A stretch of DNA of 64,000 nucleotides from Pseudomonas sp. Leaf48 (GTDB taxonomy: Bacteria; Pseudomonadota; Gammaproteobacteria; Pseudomonadales; Pseudomonadaceae). Below are positions 33,237 to 42,914 of this stretch, in pieces. The position numbers were made by a program, and so were the translations under genes. The stretch's first letter is position 1. Every line of letters starts with the position of its first letter. The DNA lies in NCBI RefSeq assembly GCF_001421885.1, contig NZ_LMLH01000030.1, forward strand, positions 62,001 to 126,000. Reading direction: 5' to 3'. The notes under the pieces are model-generated. The model made no database searches and had not been told where the DNA came from. It worked only from the letters and a program-made list of their open reading frames with translations.

Positions 33237-35843
33237 TTAGCTGGCGACGATATTGACCAGTTTCCCGGGCACTACGATCACTTTACGAATGGTCAGACCG
33301 TCAACGAAACGCAGCACGTTCTCATTGGCGCGGGCGGCCGCTTCGACTTCTTCGCGGCTGGCGCTGGCCGGCATTTCGATGTGGCCGCGCAGCTTGCCGT
33401 TGACCTGGATGACCAACTGCAGGCTGTCCTGCACCAGAGCGCTTTCGTCCAGCACCGGCCAACCAGCATCGATCACCGGGTCGGCATGACCCAGTTGATT
33501 CCACAACTCGTGGCTGATGTGCGGGGTGATCGGGGCCAGCAGCAGCGTCACTGTTTGCAGACCTTCATGAACCAGTGCGCGATCCTGTTCGGTGCCTTGC
33601 GGGGCTTTTTCCAGCACGTTCATCAGCGTCATCACCTGGGCGATGGCGGTGTTGAATTTGTGGTTCTGGCCGACGTCATGGCTGGCTTGCTTGATGGCCT
33701 GGTGGATCGAACGGCGAATGACTTTCTGCTCGTCGTTCAGGCTGGCGATGTCCAGTTTGCCCGGCAGGCCCTGAATGACGTGGGCTTGAGCCAGACGCCA
33801 GACGCGCTTGAGGAAGCGGTGCGAACCCTCTACGCCGGAGTCGGACCATTCCGCGCTCATATCTGGCGGCGAGGCGAACATCATGAACAGGCGGCAGGTG
33901 TCTGCGCCGAACTGGTCGATCATCGACTGTGGGTCGACGCCGTTGTTCTTCGACTTGGCCATCTTCTCGGTGCCACCGATTTCCACCGGCAGGCCGTCTG
34001 CGATCAGCTTGGCGCTGATGACCTTGGCCTTGCTGTCGCGTTCGAGTTCAACGTCCGCCGGGTTGAACCAGGTGTAGGCACCGTTGGCTTCGCGACGATA
34101 GTAAGTCTCGGCGATCACCATGCCCTGGGTCAGCAGGTTCTTGAACGGCTCGTTGGAGCTCACCAGGCCTTCGTCACGCATCAGCTTGTGGAAGAAGCGC
34201 GCGTAGAGCAGGTGGAGAATCGCGTGTTCAATACCGCCGATGTACTGATCCACCGGCAGCCAGTGGTCGGCAGCGGATTTTTCTACCAGACCGCCTTCAA
34301 AGTGCGGTGAGGCGTAACGGGCGTAGTACCACGAGGACTCGACGAAAGTGTCCATGGTGTCGGTTTCGCGCTTGGCAGGCTGGCCGCATTTCGGGCAGCT
34401 GCACTCGTAGAACTCGGGCATGCGTGCCAGCGGTGAACCGGCGCCATCGGGTACGACGTCTTCCGGCAGTACGACCGGCAGTTGATCTTCCGGTACCGGC
34501 ACGTCACCGCACGCAGTGCAGTGGATGATCGGGATCGGGCAGCCCCAGTAGCGCTGACGGCTGATGCCCCAGTCGCGCAGGCGGAATTGGGTGCGCGAGG
34601 CACCAAGGTTTTTCTTGATCAGCGCCACTTCGATGGCATCGAAGGCGCCAGCGAAGTCGAGCCCGTCGAATTCACCGGAGTTGATCAGGGTGCCGTGCTC
34701 ACCGTAGGCGTCCTGCCAAGGTGCCGGGTTGGTGTCGCCAGAGCTTGTGCGCACCACGGACTTGATCGGCAGGTTGTACTTGGTGGCGAATTCGAAGTCA
34801 CGCTCGTCGTGTGCCGGAACAGCCATGACCGCGCCGTCGCCGTAATGCATCAACACGTAGTTGGCGACCCACACCGGCAGTTTTTCACCGGTCAGCGGGT
34901 GCTCGACGAACAACGAAGTCGGCAAGCCTTTTTTCTCTTGAGTGGCGACGTCGGCTTCGGCGACGCTGCCGCCCTTGCATTCAGCGATGAACGCTTGCAG
35001 CTCAGGGTTGTTCTGTGCGGCCAGAGTGGCCAATGGGTGCTCGGCGGCCACGGCGACATAAGTCGCTCCCATGAGGGTGTCCGGACGGGTGGTGAAGACT
35101 TTCAGTGCACCGGCTTCGCCGATGGAGTCGACGTTGTACGGGAACTGCACTTCCATGCCGCGGGATTTGCCGATCCAGTTGCGCTGCATGGTCTTGACCT
35201 GTTCAGGCCAGCCAGTCAGTTCGTCGAGGCTATCGAGCAGCTCATCCGCATAGGCGGTGATCTTGAAGTAGTACATCGGGATTTCGCGCTTTTCGATCAG
35301 CGCGCCGGAACGCCAGCCGCGACCGTCGATCACCTGTTCGTTGGCCAGAACGGTCTGATCGACCGGGTCCCAGTTCACGGTGCCGCTTTTCTTGTAAATC
35401 ACGCCTTTTTCGAACAGGCGAGTGAACAGCCATTGTTCCCAGCGGTAGTAATCGGGCTTGCAGGTGGTCACCTCACGGGACCAGTCCACCGCCAGGCCCA
35501 GGCTGCGCAGCTGGGATTTCATGTAGGCGATGTTTTCGTAGGTCCACTTGGCGGGCGCTACGTTGTTCTTCATCGCGGCGTTTTCCGCCGGCATGCCGAA
35601 GGCGTCCCAACCCATGGGTTGCAGTACGTTCTTGCCCTGCATGCGCTGATAGCGGGAGATCACGTCGCCGATGGTGTAGTTGCGCACGTGCCCCATGTGT
35701 AGCTTGCCGCTGGGGTAAGGGAACATGGACAGGCAGTAGTAGGTCTCCTTGCCTGGCTGTTCACTGACTTCAAAGGACTTTTGCTCGTCCCAGAACGACT
35801 GGGCGGCGGCTTCGATTTCACGGGGCTGATATTGTTCGTGCAT
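33237..35843 (-). CDS. leuS: Leucyl-tRNA synthetase
   Basis: An 868-residue class I synthetase starting MHEQYQPREIEAAAQSFWDE. The HIGH-type motif is HMGH (49-52, within PSGKLHMGHVRNYTIGD) and the KMSKS-type motif is KMAKSKNNG. The CP1 editing domain (VFTTRPDTLMGATYV) and a zinc-type cysteine insert (HCTACGDVPVP, then CSCPKCGQPAKRETDTMDTF) are present. It charges tRNA-Leu. The start at 35843 is chosen because similarity begins there. It is the first gene of leuS-lptE-holA. Confidence 0.97.
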   Translation of the reverse strand: MHEQYQPREIEAAAQSFWDEQKSFEVSEQPGKETYYCLSMFPYPSGKLHMGHVRNYTIGDVISRYQRMQGKNVLQPMGWDAFGMPAENAAMKNNVAPAKWTYENIAYMKSQLRSLGLAVDWSREVTTCKPDYYRWEQWLFTRLFEKGVIYKKSGTVNWDPVDQTVLANEQVIDGRGWRSGALIEKREIPMYYFKITAYADELLDSLDELTGWPEQVKTMQRNWIGKSRGMEVQFPYNVDSIGEAGALKVFTTRPDTLMGATYVAVAAEHPLATLAAQNNPELQAFIAECKGGSVAEADVATQEKKGLPTSLFVEHPLTGEKLPVWVANYVLMHYGDGAVMAVPAHDERDFEFATKYNLPIKSVVRTSSGDTNPAPWQDAYGEHGTLINSGEFDGLDFAGAFDAIEVALIKKNLGASRTQFRLRDWGISRQRYWGCPIPIIHCTACGDVPVPEDQLPVVLPEDVVPDGAGSPLARMPEFYECSCPKCGQPAKRETDTMDTFVESSWYYARYASPHFEGGLVEKSAADHWLPVDQYIGGIEHAILHLLYARFFHKLMRDEGLVSSNEPFKNLLTQGMVIAETYYRREANGAYTWFNPADVELERDSKAKVISAKLIADGLPVEIGGTEKMAKSKNNGVDPQSMIDQFGADTCRLFMMFASPPDMSAEWSDSGVEGSHRFLKRVWRLAQAHVIQGLPGKLDIASLNDEQKVIRRSIHQAIKQASHDVGQNHKFNTAIAQVMTLMNVLEKAPQGTEQDRALVHEGLQTVTLLLAPITPHISHELWNQLGHADPVIDAGWPVLDESALVQDSLQLVIQVNGKLRGHIEMPASASREEVEAAARANENVLRFVDGLTIRKVIVVPGKLVNIVAS

Positions 35844-36124
35844 GGCTACTTTTGAACTGAATAGGGGTGGCCTAATCCTCTTCAATGCAACGCTGGACGT
35901 TGAAGGCGCCGGATTGGCGTTTTCGATGTCCAGCCGAGCTGGAAGTGGAGTTACAGGAAGCGCCGTAGCATACATGACCGCGCTCTACCGAGGGAAACCC
36001 TGATTGTTGCCGCGCATCCGGCAAAAATGACTGCAAGGTCCGTTTGTCGCGGCGTTCAGCCGGTTTGTTCATGGAAGCTAAGCTCTAACTGGGGAGTAGG
36101 TCTTATCTTCCAATGAGGTGAGGG

Positions 36125-36445
36125 ATGGTTGAGTCACAACGAAAAGCTACTAAGCCGGAGCTGTACGAAAGACTGATTGATCGTCTGGGCATGGCCCTGG
36201 AAGCGGCGAAAACTGCTGGACGGCTGCGTGACGTACGCCCTCTGGAACTGGAACTGCGTGGCCTGAGCCCCGCAGAGTTTGCACTGGTCAAGGCGTATCT
36301 GGATCGCAGTGAGCGTGAGACACACGGATACCTGTCAGAAGCGATAAAGCAACTCGATACACCACGTTCGGCCAAGATCATCTGGCTCAAGGACAAAGTC
36401 CCCGGCAGAGACGCGGTAAAGGTCCGGTCTTTGCAGTTCAAATAG
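36125..36445 (+). CDS. Conserved small protein of unknown function
   Basis: A 106-residue, charged, mostly helical protein (PELYERLIDRLGMALEAA, RDVRPLELELRGLSPAEFAL, DRSERETHGYLSEAIKQLD). It has no signal peptide, membrane segment or motif that I recognise. The strong ribosome-binding region GAGGTGAGGG and GC-rich third positions support real coding. It is divergent from leuS with 281 bases between them, and a separate cell-envelope gene follows. I cannot assign a family. Confidence 0.7.
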   Translation: MVESQRKATKPELYERLIDRLGMALEAAKTAGRLRDVRPLELELRGLSPAEFALVKAYLDRSERETHGYLSEAIKQLDTPRSAKIIWLKDKVPGRDAVKVRSLQFK

Positions 36446-36549
36446 GCAAAGAGCCATGCACCATGATTTTTTCCAAGCATAGTCTTTGCGTATCGATTGT
36501 TGTATTGCGTCAACCCACTTAGGCTTCGGGCATCTCAGGGAGATGCTCG

Positions 36550-37311
36550 ATGCCGTTTCGTTATTTCGTTAAACAACTTCTTCTGCCACCCGGCATTCTC
36601 TTGCTGCTGCTTTTGCTCGCCTGGTGGCTGCGCCGCTCAAGGCCGCGGCTTGCGGGTGCGTGCTTTGCCCTCGGCCTGGGCGGGCTCTGGCTGATGAGCC
36701 TGCCGGTCGTAGTGCAATGGAGTGCCAGCCAGCTTGAACGTGAGCCCCCTCTGGCTCGCGACGAATGGGCAACCCTGGGACAGCGCGCCGACGCCATCGT
36801 GGTGCTCGGTTCCGGGCGCGAGCGGGGCGATGTGGCCTGGGGCGCCGACCAGCCCACGGGAATCGGCCTGGAGCGTCAGCGCTACGCGGCGCGGCTGGCC
36901 AAGGCGTCTGGTTTACCGGTGCTGACCAGTGGCGGGTTGCATTTCGGCACGCCGCCCAGCGAGGCGCAGTTGATGGCCGATTCCTTGCGCGATGATTTCG
37001 GTGTGATGGTGCGTTGGCAGGAAGGGGGCAGCCGGACCACCTGGGAGAATGCGCAACTCACGGCGCAGGTATTGTTACCCGAAGGCATCAAGCGTGTGGT
37101 GGTGGTCACTCATGCGGCGCACATGCCTCGCGCGGTCTGGAGTTTCCACAAGGCAGGATTTGAGGTGGTGCCCGCCCCGGTCGGTTTCCTGGGCGGCGAC
37201 AGCGCACTGCCGTTGGGTGGCTGGATGCCGGAGTACAAATCGATCTGGCAGAACGGGCAGTTGATGAATGAGGCGGTGGGGCAGATCGGGTATTCGTTGT
37301 TTTACCGCTGA
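36550..37311 (+). CDS. YdcF/ElyC-family (DUF218) inner-membrane protein
   Basis: A 253-residue protein with two N-terminal membrane segments (LPPGILLLLLLLAWWL; LAGACFALGLGGLWLMSL) and a DUF218 domain carrying ADAIVVLGSGRERG, LTSGGLHFG, SRTTWENAQLTAQVL and THAAHMPRAVWSF. The architecture is that of ElyC, an E. coli envelope factor linked to peptidoglycan and lipid-carrier homeostasis. AGGGAG lies 8 bases before the ATG. Confidence 0.88.
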   Translation: MPFRYFVKQLLLPPGILLLLLLLAWWLRRSRPRLAGACFALGLGGLWLMSLPVVVQWSASQLEREPPLARDEWATLGQRADAIVVLGSGRERGDVAWGADQPTGIGLERQRYAARLAKASGLPVLTSGGLHFGTPPSEAQLMADSLRDDFGVMVRWQEGGSRTTWENAQLTAQVLLPEGIKRVVVVTHAAHMPRAVWSFHKAGFEVVPAPVGFLGGDSALPLGGWMPEYKSIWQNGQLMNEAVGQIGYSLFYR

Positions 37312-37315
37312 ACCC

Positions 37316-37348
37316 TGTAGCGAGGGGGCAAGCCCTCTCGCCACAAAA
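37316..37348. repeat. Single REP palindrome
   Basis: TGTAGCGAGGGGGCAAGCCC followed by TCTCGCCACAAAA forms one imperfect GAGGGGGC/GCCCTCTC hairpin. It is a solo unit of the GGCGAGGGGGCTTGCCCCC family, between converging genes. Confidence 0.8.
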
Positions 37349-37359
37349 GGCCGCCAGTC

Positions 37360-38883
37360 TCAGACGGTTTTCGCCATCCGGTTCGCCACCAGCGCCCAGC
37401 CAAACAACAGCACACAAAGGATGATCAACGGCCATGAACGCCACTGCAGATAAGGCGTCAGGTTGTGCATCGGCACCACTTCACCGTACAGGATGCCTCG
37501 CTCGAACTGCGGGATCTGGGCGGTGATCTGGCCGAATGGATTGATCAGCCCGGTTACACCGTTGTTGGTCGCGCGGATCATCCAGCGACCGGCTTCCAGC
37601 GCGCGCATCTGCGCCATTTGCAAGTGTTGCAGCGGGCCTATGGAGGTGCCGAACCAGGTGTCGTTGCTGATGGTCAGTAACAGATCGCTACGGGCGGCCA
37701 GGCTGGCGGCAAACTCCGGATAGACCACTTCGTAGCAAATGTACGGCGCGATCTGATAACCCTTGGCTTGCAGCAAGGGCTGGTCGGCCGGGCCTCGGGC
37801 GAAGTCCGACATCGGCAAATCGAAGAATGCGATCAGGCCTCGCAGCACATCCTGCAGTGGCACGTATTCGCCAAACGGCACCAGTTTCTGCTTGAGGTAA
37901 GTACCATCGCCTTCACCCGTCACGGTAATGCCGTTGTAAAAACGCTTTTCCTGGTGGACCATTTGGCGGATCGGCACGCCGGTAATCAGCGCCGAATTAC
38001 GCTCGGCTGCAAAATTGCCCATCATGTTCAGGTAGCCCTCGGCGGACTCCTTGAGCACCGGCACCGCCGTTTCCGGCCAGATCAGCAGGTCGACGGGTTT
38101 GGAGCTGAAACTCATGTCGCGATAAAGCGCCAACTGCGCGTTGAGCTGCGCCGGGTCCCACTTCAGGCTCTGTTCGACATTGCCCTGGATCGCCGCGACA
38201 CTCAGTGGTGCCCCGGCCGGGCTGGTCCAGGCATGATGCTTTAGGGCGAAACCCGCCACCCAGGGGCCGACCAACAGCAAAGCGCCCGCTGCAATGAAGC
38301 CTTTGCGGCCAGTGCGAACCAGGCGCAGGGCGTTGTAGAGCAATGCTGCGGTCAGGGCCAGGGTGAAGGAAATCAGCCACATCCCGCCCACCGGCGCGAG
38401 GCCGGTCAGCGGGCCGTCGAGCTGACTGTAACCCGAGTAGAGCCACGGAAAGCCGGTGAGAAACCAGCCGCGAAAGGCTTCCTGTCCAACCCACAATGCA
38501 GCAAACGCCAGGGCATCGGCCAGTGGAGCCTCGTTGCGACGCAACCAGCGCGCCCACAACCAGGCGGGCAGGGCGAAGAACCAGGCAATCGCCGCCGTGA
38601 AGAGCAGCATGAGGAAGCCGGCCAGCAGCATTGACGCGCCACCGAAGTGGTGGATGCTGTAGTAGATCCAGCTGGTACCGGCACCAAAAAGTCCGAAGCC
38701 GAAGCACCAGCCTCGACCAAGGGCCTGGCGTGGACTGAGCTCACGCAGGCCGGCGTAGAACAATCCGACCGCCAGTAATGCCAGCGGCCAGATATCGAAC
38801 GGCGCAAGCGCCAGGGTGGTGATTGCACCGGCCGCCACGGCCAGCAGGTTACCGGGCCAGCCGGGGCGGGTTGTCCAGCGCAT
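37360..38883 (-). CDS. lnt: Apolipoprotein N-acyltransferase
   Basis: A 507-residue enzyme with about six N-terminal membrane segments and a nitrilase-like periplasmic domain. The catalytic triad is visible as Glu in DLLIWPETAVPVL, Lys in YLKQKLVPFGEYVPL and Cys in IAPYICYEVVYPEF. It adds the third acyl chain to lipoproteins, of which several are encoded in this window. It is downstream of corC, ybeY and phoL on the same strand, as in other gammaproteobacteria. Confidence 0.96.
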   Translation of the reverse strand: MRWTTRPGWPGNLLAVAAGAITTLALAPFDIWPLALLAVGLFYAGLRELSPRQALGRGWCFGFGLFGAGTSWIYYSIHHFGGASMLLAGFLMLLFTAAIAWFFALPAWLWARWLRRNEAPLADALAFAALWVGQEAFRGWFLTGFPWLYSGYSQLDGPLTGLAPVGGMWLISFTLALTAALLYNALRLVRTGRKGFIAAGALLLVGPWVAGFALKHHAWTSPAGAPLSVAAIQGNVEQSLKWDPAQLNAQLALYRDMSFSSKPVDLLIWPETAVPVLKESAEGYLNMMGNFAAERNSALITGVPIRQMVHQEKRFYNGITVTGEGDGTYLKQKLVPFGEYVPLQDVLRGLIAFFDLPMSDFARGPADQPLLQAKGYQIAPYICYEVVYPEFAASLAARSDLLLTISNDTWFGTSIGPLQHLQMAQMRALEAGRWMIRATNNGVTGLINPFGQITAQIPQFERGILYGEVVPMHNLTPYLQWRSWPLIILCVLLFGWALVANRMAKTV

Positions 38884-38891
38884 TTCAATCC

Positions 38892-39731
38892 TTAGCGAGC
38901 AATGGGTGTCAGACGCAGCAGGTGAATCCTTCGGCTGTCGGCATTCAGGATGCGGAAGCGGTACTGGCCGATTTCGGTGATTTCGTTGCGTTTTGGCAGG
39001 TGCCCGAACGCACTCATCACCAGGCCGCCGACGGTGTCGAACTCGTCGTCGGAAAATTCGCTGTCGAAAAACTCGTTGAAGTTCTCGATCGGCGTCAGTG
39101 CCTTGATCAGGAAGTCTCCGCTTGGCAGCGGCTTGATGTAGCTGTCTTCCTCGACGTCGTGTTCGTCTTCAATATCACCGACGATCTGTTCCAGGACGTC
39201 TTCAATCGTCACCAGACCCGCCACACCGCCGTATTCGTCGATGACGATGGCCATGTGATTGTGGTTGGCGCGGAACTCGCGCAGCAGCACGTTCAGGCGC
39301 TTGGACTCCGGCACGAACGTGGCCGGACGCAGCAGGTCCTTGATGTTGAAGCTGTCGCCATTTTCCTTGAGGATCAATGGCAGCAAGTCCTTGGCCAGCA
39401 GCACGCCCATCACGTCATCGTGGCTTTCGCCGATCACCGGGTAGCGGGAGTGGGCCGAGTCGACCACGGCTGGGAGGAATTCGCGGGGTGTCTGGGTCGC
39501 CTTGATGCTGACCATTTGCGAACGCGGCACCATGATGTCGCGTACCTGCAGGTCGGCTACCTGGATGGCGCCTTCGACGATGGCCAGCGCTTCGCTGTCC
39601 AGCAGTTTGTTCTGGTGTGCGTCGCGCAGCAGCTCCAGCAGCTCCTGGCGGTTCTTCGGCTCGTGGGCAAAAGCCTGGGTGAGCTTACCCAGCCATGACT
39701 TCTGCCCGTTGCTCGATCGATCTTCGCTCAT
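38892..39731 (-). CDS. corC: CorC/HlyC-family protein with CBS pair
   Basis: A 279-residue cytoplasmic protein with two CBS domains (VRDIMVPRSQMVSI ... HDDVMGVLLAKDLLPL; HMAIVIDEYGGVAGLVTIEDVLEQIVGDIEDE) and a C-terminal CorC_HlyC transporter-associated domain. It is linked to magnesium and cobalt efflux with CorA in enterobacteria (YbeX). It lies between ybeY and lnt in a tight minus-strand cluster. Confidence 0.94.
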   Translation of the reverse strand: MSEDRSSNGQKSWLGKLTQAFAHEPKNRQELLELLRDAHQNKLLDSEALAIVEGAIQVADLQVRDIMVPRSQMVSIKATQTPREFLPAVVDSAHSRYPVIGESHDDVMGVLLAKDLLPLILKENGDSFNIKDLLRPATFVPESKRLNVLLREFRANHNHMAIVIDEYGGVAGLVTIEDVLEQIVGDIEDEHDVEEDSYIKPLPSGDFLIKALTPIENFNEFFDSEFSDDEFDTVGGLVMSAFGHLPKRNEITEIGQYRFRILNADSRRIHLLRLTPIAR

Positions 39732-39736
39732 AGCGA

Positions 39737-40231
39737 TTACTCTGAATCCTTTGTTGTTTCGGTAGGGGAAATATCAGTTTCGTCGTCCGCGTACGGATCG
39801 GGATAGCCCAGCTCTGCAAGCAACGTTCGTTCCAGTGCTTCCATTTCTTCGGCTTCTTCGTCGTCTATATGGTCGTAACCAAGCAGATGCAAGCAGCCGT
39901 GAATCACCAGGTGTGCCCAATGGGCCTTGAGTTCCTTGCCTTGCTCGGCGGCTTCGCGCTCGACCACCGCCACGCAGATCACCAGATCGCCCAGCAACGG
40001 GATGTCGAGAAACTCGTCGGGAACATCCGCCGGGAACGACAAGACGTTGGTGGCGTAATCTTTCTGCCGCCAAGTGTGGTTCAGCTCGCGGCCTTCGGCT
40101 TCGTCGACCAAACGAATGGTCATTTCCGAGTCGGCGCTACGCTGGCGCAGGGCCAGTTCACACCATTGGCGGAACTCGGCTTCGCTGGGCGCGCGCGCTT
40201 CGGTGGCGATTTGCAGGTCTAGCTCAAGCAT
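39737..40231 (-). CDS. ybeY: Endoribonuclease YbeY
   Basis: A 164-residue metalloprotein with the zinc motif HGCLHLLGYDH (His-x3-His-x5-His) and the upstream NVLSFPADVP. It takes part in 16S rRNA 3'-end maturation and 70S quality control. The start at 40231 overlaps the end of phoL by eight bases, so the two are coupled. Confidence 0.95.
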   Translation of the reverse strand: MLELDLQIATEARAPSEAEFRQWCELALRQRSADSEMTIRLVDEAEGRELNHTWRQKDYATNVLSFPADVPDEFLDIPLLGDLVICVAVVEREAAEQGKELKAHWAHLVIHGCLHLLGYDHIDDEEAEEMEALERTLLAELGYPDPYADDETDISPTETTKDSE

Positions 40232-41231
40232 CGCGGCGGCTATCCTTGGCGGCTGCATCATCGGCCGCTTTGGTTTCGAAGCGCTCGTAGGCTTCGACGA
40301 TGCGCTGCACCAATGGGTGGCGCACGACGTCTTTGGGCTGGAAATGGGTGAAGCTGATGCCCGGCACATCCTTGAGCACTTCTATCACGTGATGCAGGCC
40401 GGACTTGGTGCCGCGAGGCAGGTCGACCTGGGTGATGTCGCCGGTAATGACTGCCGTGGAGCCGAAGCCGATCCGGGTCAGGAACATTTTCATCTGTTCG
40501 ACCGTGGTGTTCTGGCTTTCGTCGAGGATGATGAAGCTGTTGTTCAGGGTGCGCCCGCGCATGTAGGCCAGCGGCGCGACTTCGATCACCTGGCGCTCGA
40601 TCAGCTTGGCGACGTATTCGAAGCCGAGCATTTCGTAGAGTGCGTCGTAGAGCGGACGCAGGTACGGGTCGATCTTCTGCGACAGGTCGCCGGGCAGGAA
40701 GCCGAGTTTTTCACCGGCTTCGACCGCAGGACGAACCAGCAGGATGCGGCGGATCTGCTCGCGTTCCAGCGCATCGACCGCACAGGCGACAGCCAGGTAG
40801 GTCTTGCCGGTACCGGCCGGACCAATGCCGAAATTGATGTCGTTACCGAGGATTTCCTTGACGTAGCGCAGTTGATTCAAGCCGCGGGGGCGAATCATGC
40901 CTTTCTTGGTGCGCAGGGCTACGGAGGGTTCGGCGGGGGAGTGGTTGTCCAGCTCCTCGATGGCCGATTCCTGCAGGAACAGGTGGACCATGTCCGGCGA
41001 CAGCTCGGTACCCTTGGTTTCCCGGTACAGGCGGCGCAGGAGGTTTTCCGCGGAGGAGGTGTGTTTGGGCTCGCCGATCAGTTCGAACTGGTTTCCGCGA
41101 TTGCGGATCTCGATGCTCAGGCGCTGTTCGATCAAGCGCAGGTGCTCGTCGAATTGCCCGCACAGATTGGCAAAGCGGCGAGCCTCAAAGGGCTCGAGGA
41201 TGAAACGATGTGGTTCTATGGGTGCGTTCAA
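40224..41231 (-). CDS. phoL: PhoH-like ATPase
   Basis: A 335-residue PhoH/YbeZ protein. An N-terminal KH-like region precedes the ATPase domain with Walker A GPAGTGKTY, Walker B FIILDESQNTTVEQMKMFL and FGSTAVITGDITQVDLP. It is the usual partner of YbeY in rRNA processing. It is the first gene of phoL-ybeY-corC-lnt. Confidence 0.95.
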   Translation of the reverse strand: MNAPIEPHRFILEPFEARRFANLCGQFDEHLRLIEQRLSIEIRNRGNQFELIGEPKHTSSAENLLRRLYRETKGTELSPDMVHLFLQESAIEELDNHSPAEPSVALRTKKGMIRPRGLNQLRYVKEILGNDINFGIGPAGTGKTYLAVACAVDALEREQIRRILLVRPAVEAGEKLGFLPGDLSQKIDPYLRPLYDALYEMLGFEYVAKLIERQVIEVAPLAYMRGRTLNNSFIILDESQNTTVEQMKMFLTRIGFGSTAVITGDITQVDLPRGTKSGLHHVIEVLKDVPGISFTHFQPKDVVRHPLVQRIVEAYERFETKAADDAAAKDSRRDA

Positions 41232-41335
41232 GGTCGTATTTAGCCGCCCTGGGGCAATTGAGATGAAATCAAGGATAACGCCAGTGGCGTGGGTGCGAAA
41301 GCTCTTAAATAAGATGCACGAATTCGCTACTTGAC

Positions 41336-41429
41336 TGTGGCGAGGGGGCTTGCCCCCGTTCGCCTGCGATGCAGTCGCAAAATATAGGGAGCGCTGCGCG
41401 ATCCAGCGGGGGCAAGCCCCCTCGCCACA
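41336..41429. repeat. REP doublet (GGCGAGGGGGCTTGCCCCC family)
   Basis: The 23-base arm at 41336-41358 recurs exactly inverted at 41407-41429. It lies between miaB and phoL and is nearly identical in arm sequence to the doublet at 9605-9730. Confidence 0.92.
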
Positions 41430-41449
41430 AAAGCCCGGCTCCCACAGTG

Positions 41450-42778
41450 TTACTGGATCAGCGAACCCCGCAGCGAGTGCGGTTGCGCGGCATCGATGTG
41501 CACATCGGCGAACTGGCCGATCAGGGTCGGATTGTCGCAGCGGAAGTTGACGATCCGGTTATTCTCGGTGCGACCCTGCAACTCGCCGGGGTCTTTTTTC
41601 GAGTAATCGGTCACCAGGATGCGCTGGACCGAGCCGACCATTTGTCGGCTGATCTCGAAACCTTGCTGGTTCAGGCGATGTTGCAGGGCGTTCAGCCGTT
41701 CTTTTTTCAGTTCTTCCGGCGTGTCATCGGCCAGATCGGCTGCCGGAGTACCCGGGCGCTGGCTGTAGACGAACGAGTAGGAGAAGTCGAAACCGACGTC
41801 CTCGATCAGCTTCATGGTCTGTTCGAAGTCTTTCTCGGTCTCGCCCGGGAAACCGACGATGAAGTCCGAGCTGATGCAGATGCCCGGCACGGCGGCCCGT
41901 AACTTGCGCAGCTTGGATTTGTACTCCAGCGCTGTGTGGTTGCGCTTCATCGCTGCCAGGATGCGGTCCGAGCCCGATTGCACCGGCAGGTGCAGGTGTT
42001 TGACCAGCTCCGGTACCTCGGCGTGGGCCTGGATCAGGCTGTCGGAGAACTCCAGCGGGTGCGAAGTGGTGTAGCGGATGCGATCGATGCCGTCGACAGC
42101 GGCCACCACGCGGATCAGTTCGGCCAGATCAGCCAGGCGCCCGTCATGGGTAAGGCCGCGATAGCCGTTGACGTTCTGCCCCAGCAAGGTCACTTCGCGC
42201 ACACCGTTCTCGGCGAGGTGAATGATCTCGGCGATCACGTCGTCGAACGGCCGGCTGACTTCTTCGCCGCGGGTGTAGGGCACCACGCAGAACGTGCAGT
42301 ACTTGCTGCAGCCTTCCATCACCGACACATACGCGCTTGGGCCGTCGATACGCGGCTCGGGCAAATGGTCGAATTTTTCGATTTCCGGGAACGAGACGTC
42401 GACCTGCGGCAGCCGGGTGCTGCGCGCAGCGTCGATCATTTCCGGCAGGCGGTGCAAGGTCTGCGGGCCGAACACCACGTCGACGTACGGGGCGCGGTCG
42501 CGGATGGCGGCGCCTTCCTGACTGGCCACGCACCCGCCGACGGCGATCACCATTTCAGGGTTGGCCAATTTCAGCTCGCGCCAGCGGCCGAGCTGGGAAT
42601 ACACCCGGTCCTGGGCGCGTTCGCGGATCGAGCAGGTGTTGAGCAGGATCACGTCGGCGTCTTCAGCGCGAGCGGTGACTTCCAGGGCCTGATGTTCGCC
42701 CAGCAGATCGACCATGCGCGAGCTGTCGTACTCGTTCATCTGGCAACCGTGGGTTTCGATGTAAAGCTTCTTGGCCAT
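41450..42778 (-). CDS. miaB: tRNA-2-methylthio-N6-dimethylallyladenosine synthase
   Basis: A 442-residue methylthiotransferase. The N-terminal cluster domain has ETHGCQMNEYDS and further Cys in LLNTCSIRE and AVGGCVASQEG. The radical SAM motif is CSKYCTFC in VMEGCSKYCTFCVVPYTRG. A C-terminal TRAM domain follows. It methylthiolates i6A37 in tRNAs reading UNN codons. It lies upstream of phoL on the same strand, the typical miaB-phoL-ybeY-corC-lnt order. Confidence 0.97.
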   Translation of the reverse strand: MAKKLYIETHGCQMNEYDSSRMVDLLGEHQALEVTARAEDADVILLNTCSIRERAQDRVYSQLGRWRELKLANPEMVIAVGGCVASQEGAAIRDRAPYVDVVFGPQTLHRLPEMIDAARSTRLPQVDVSFPEIEKFDHLPEPRIDGPSAYVSVMEGCSKYCTFCVVPYTRGEEVSRPFDDVIAEIIHLAENGVREVTLLGQNVNGYRGLTHDGRLADLAELIRVVAAVDGIDRIRYTTSHPLEFSDSLIQAHAEVPELVKHLHLPVQSGSDRILAAMKRNHTALEYKSKLRKLRAAVPGICISSDFIVGFPGETEKDFEQTMKLIEDVGFDFSYSFVYSQRPGTPAADLADDTPEELKKERLNALQHRLNQQGFEISRQMVGSVQRILVTDYSKKDPGELQGRTENNRIVNFRCDNPTLIGQFADVHIDAAQPHSLRGSLIQ

Positions 42779-42914
42779 GGAATAGAGTCATCACGTGATT
42801 CAAAGAACCGCGCATTATAGGGAACATGTTCCAAGGTTCCTACCGCTGTGCGTCCGGCGGCTATGCTATAGTTCGCGCCCTCATTTTTATCCCCCGATGT
42901 GTTGCTCGCCCACC

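Noticed and set aside
32682..34310. A 542-residue plus-strand frame opposite lptE and leuS
   Set aside because: It covers two genes in antisense and has no recognisable domain.
42779..42914. Searched the miaB-DUF1820 gap and the rest of the window for tRNA genes
   Set aside because: No cloverleaf or tRNA-like T-arm sequence was recognised by eye in any gap; a dedicated tRNA scan would settle this.
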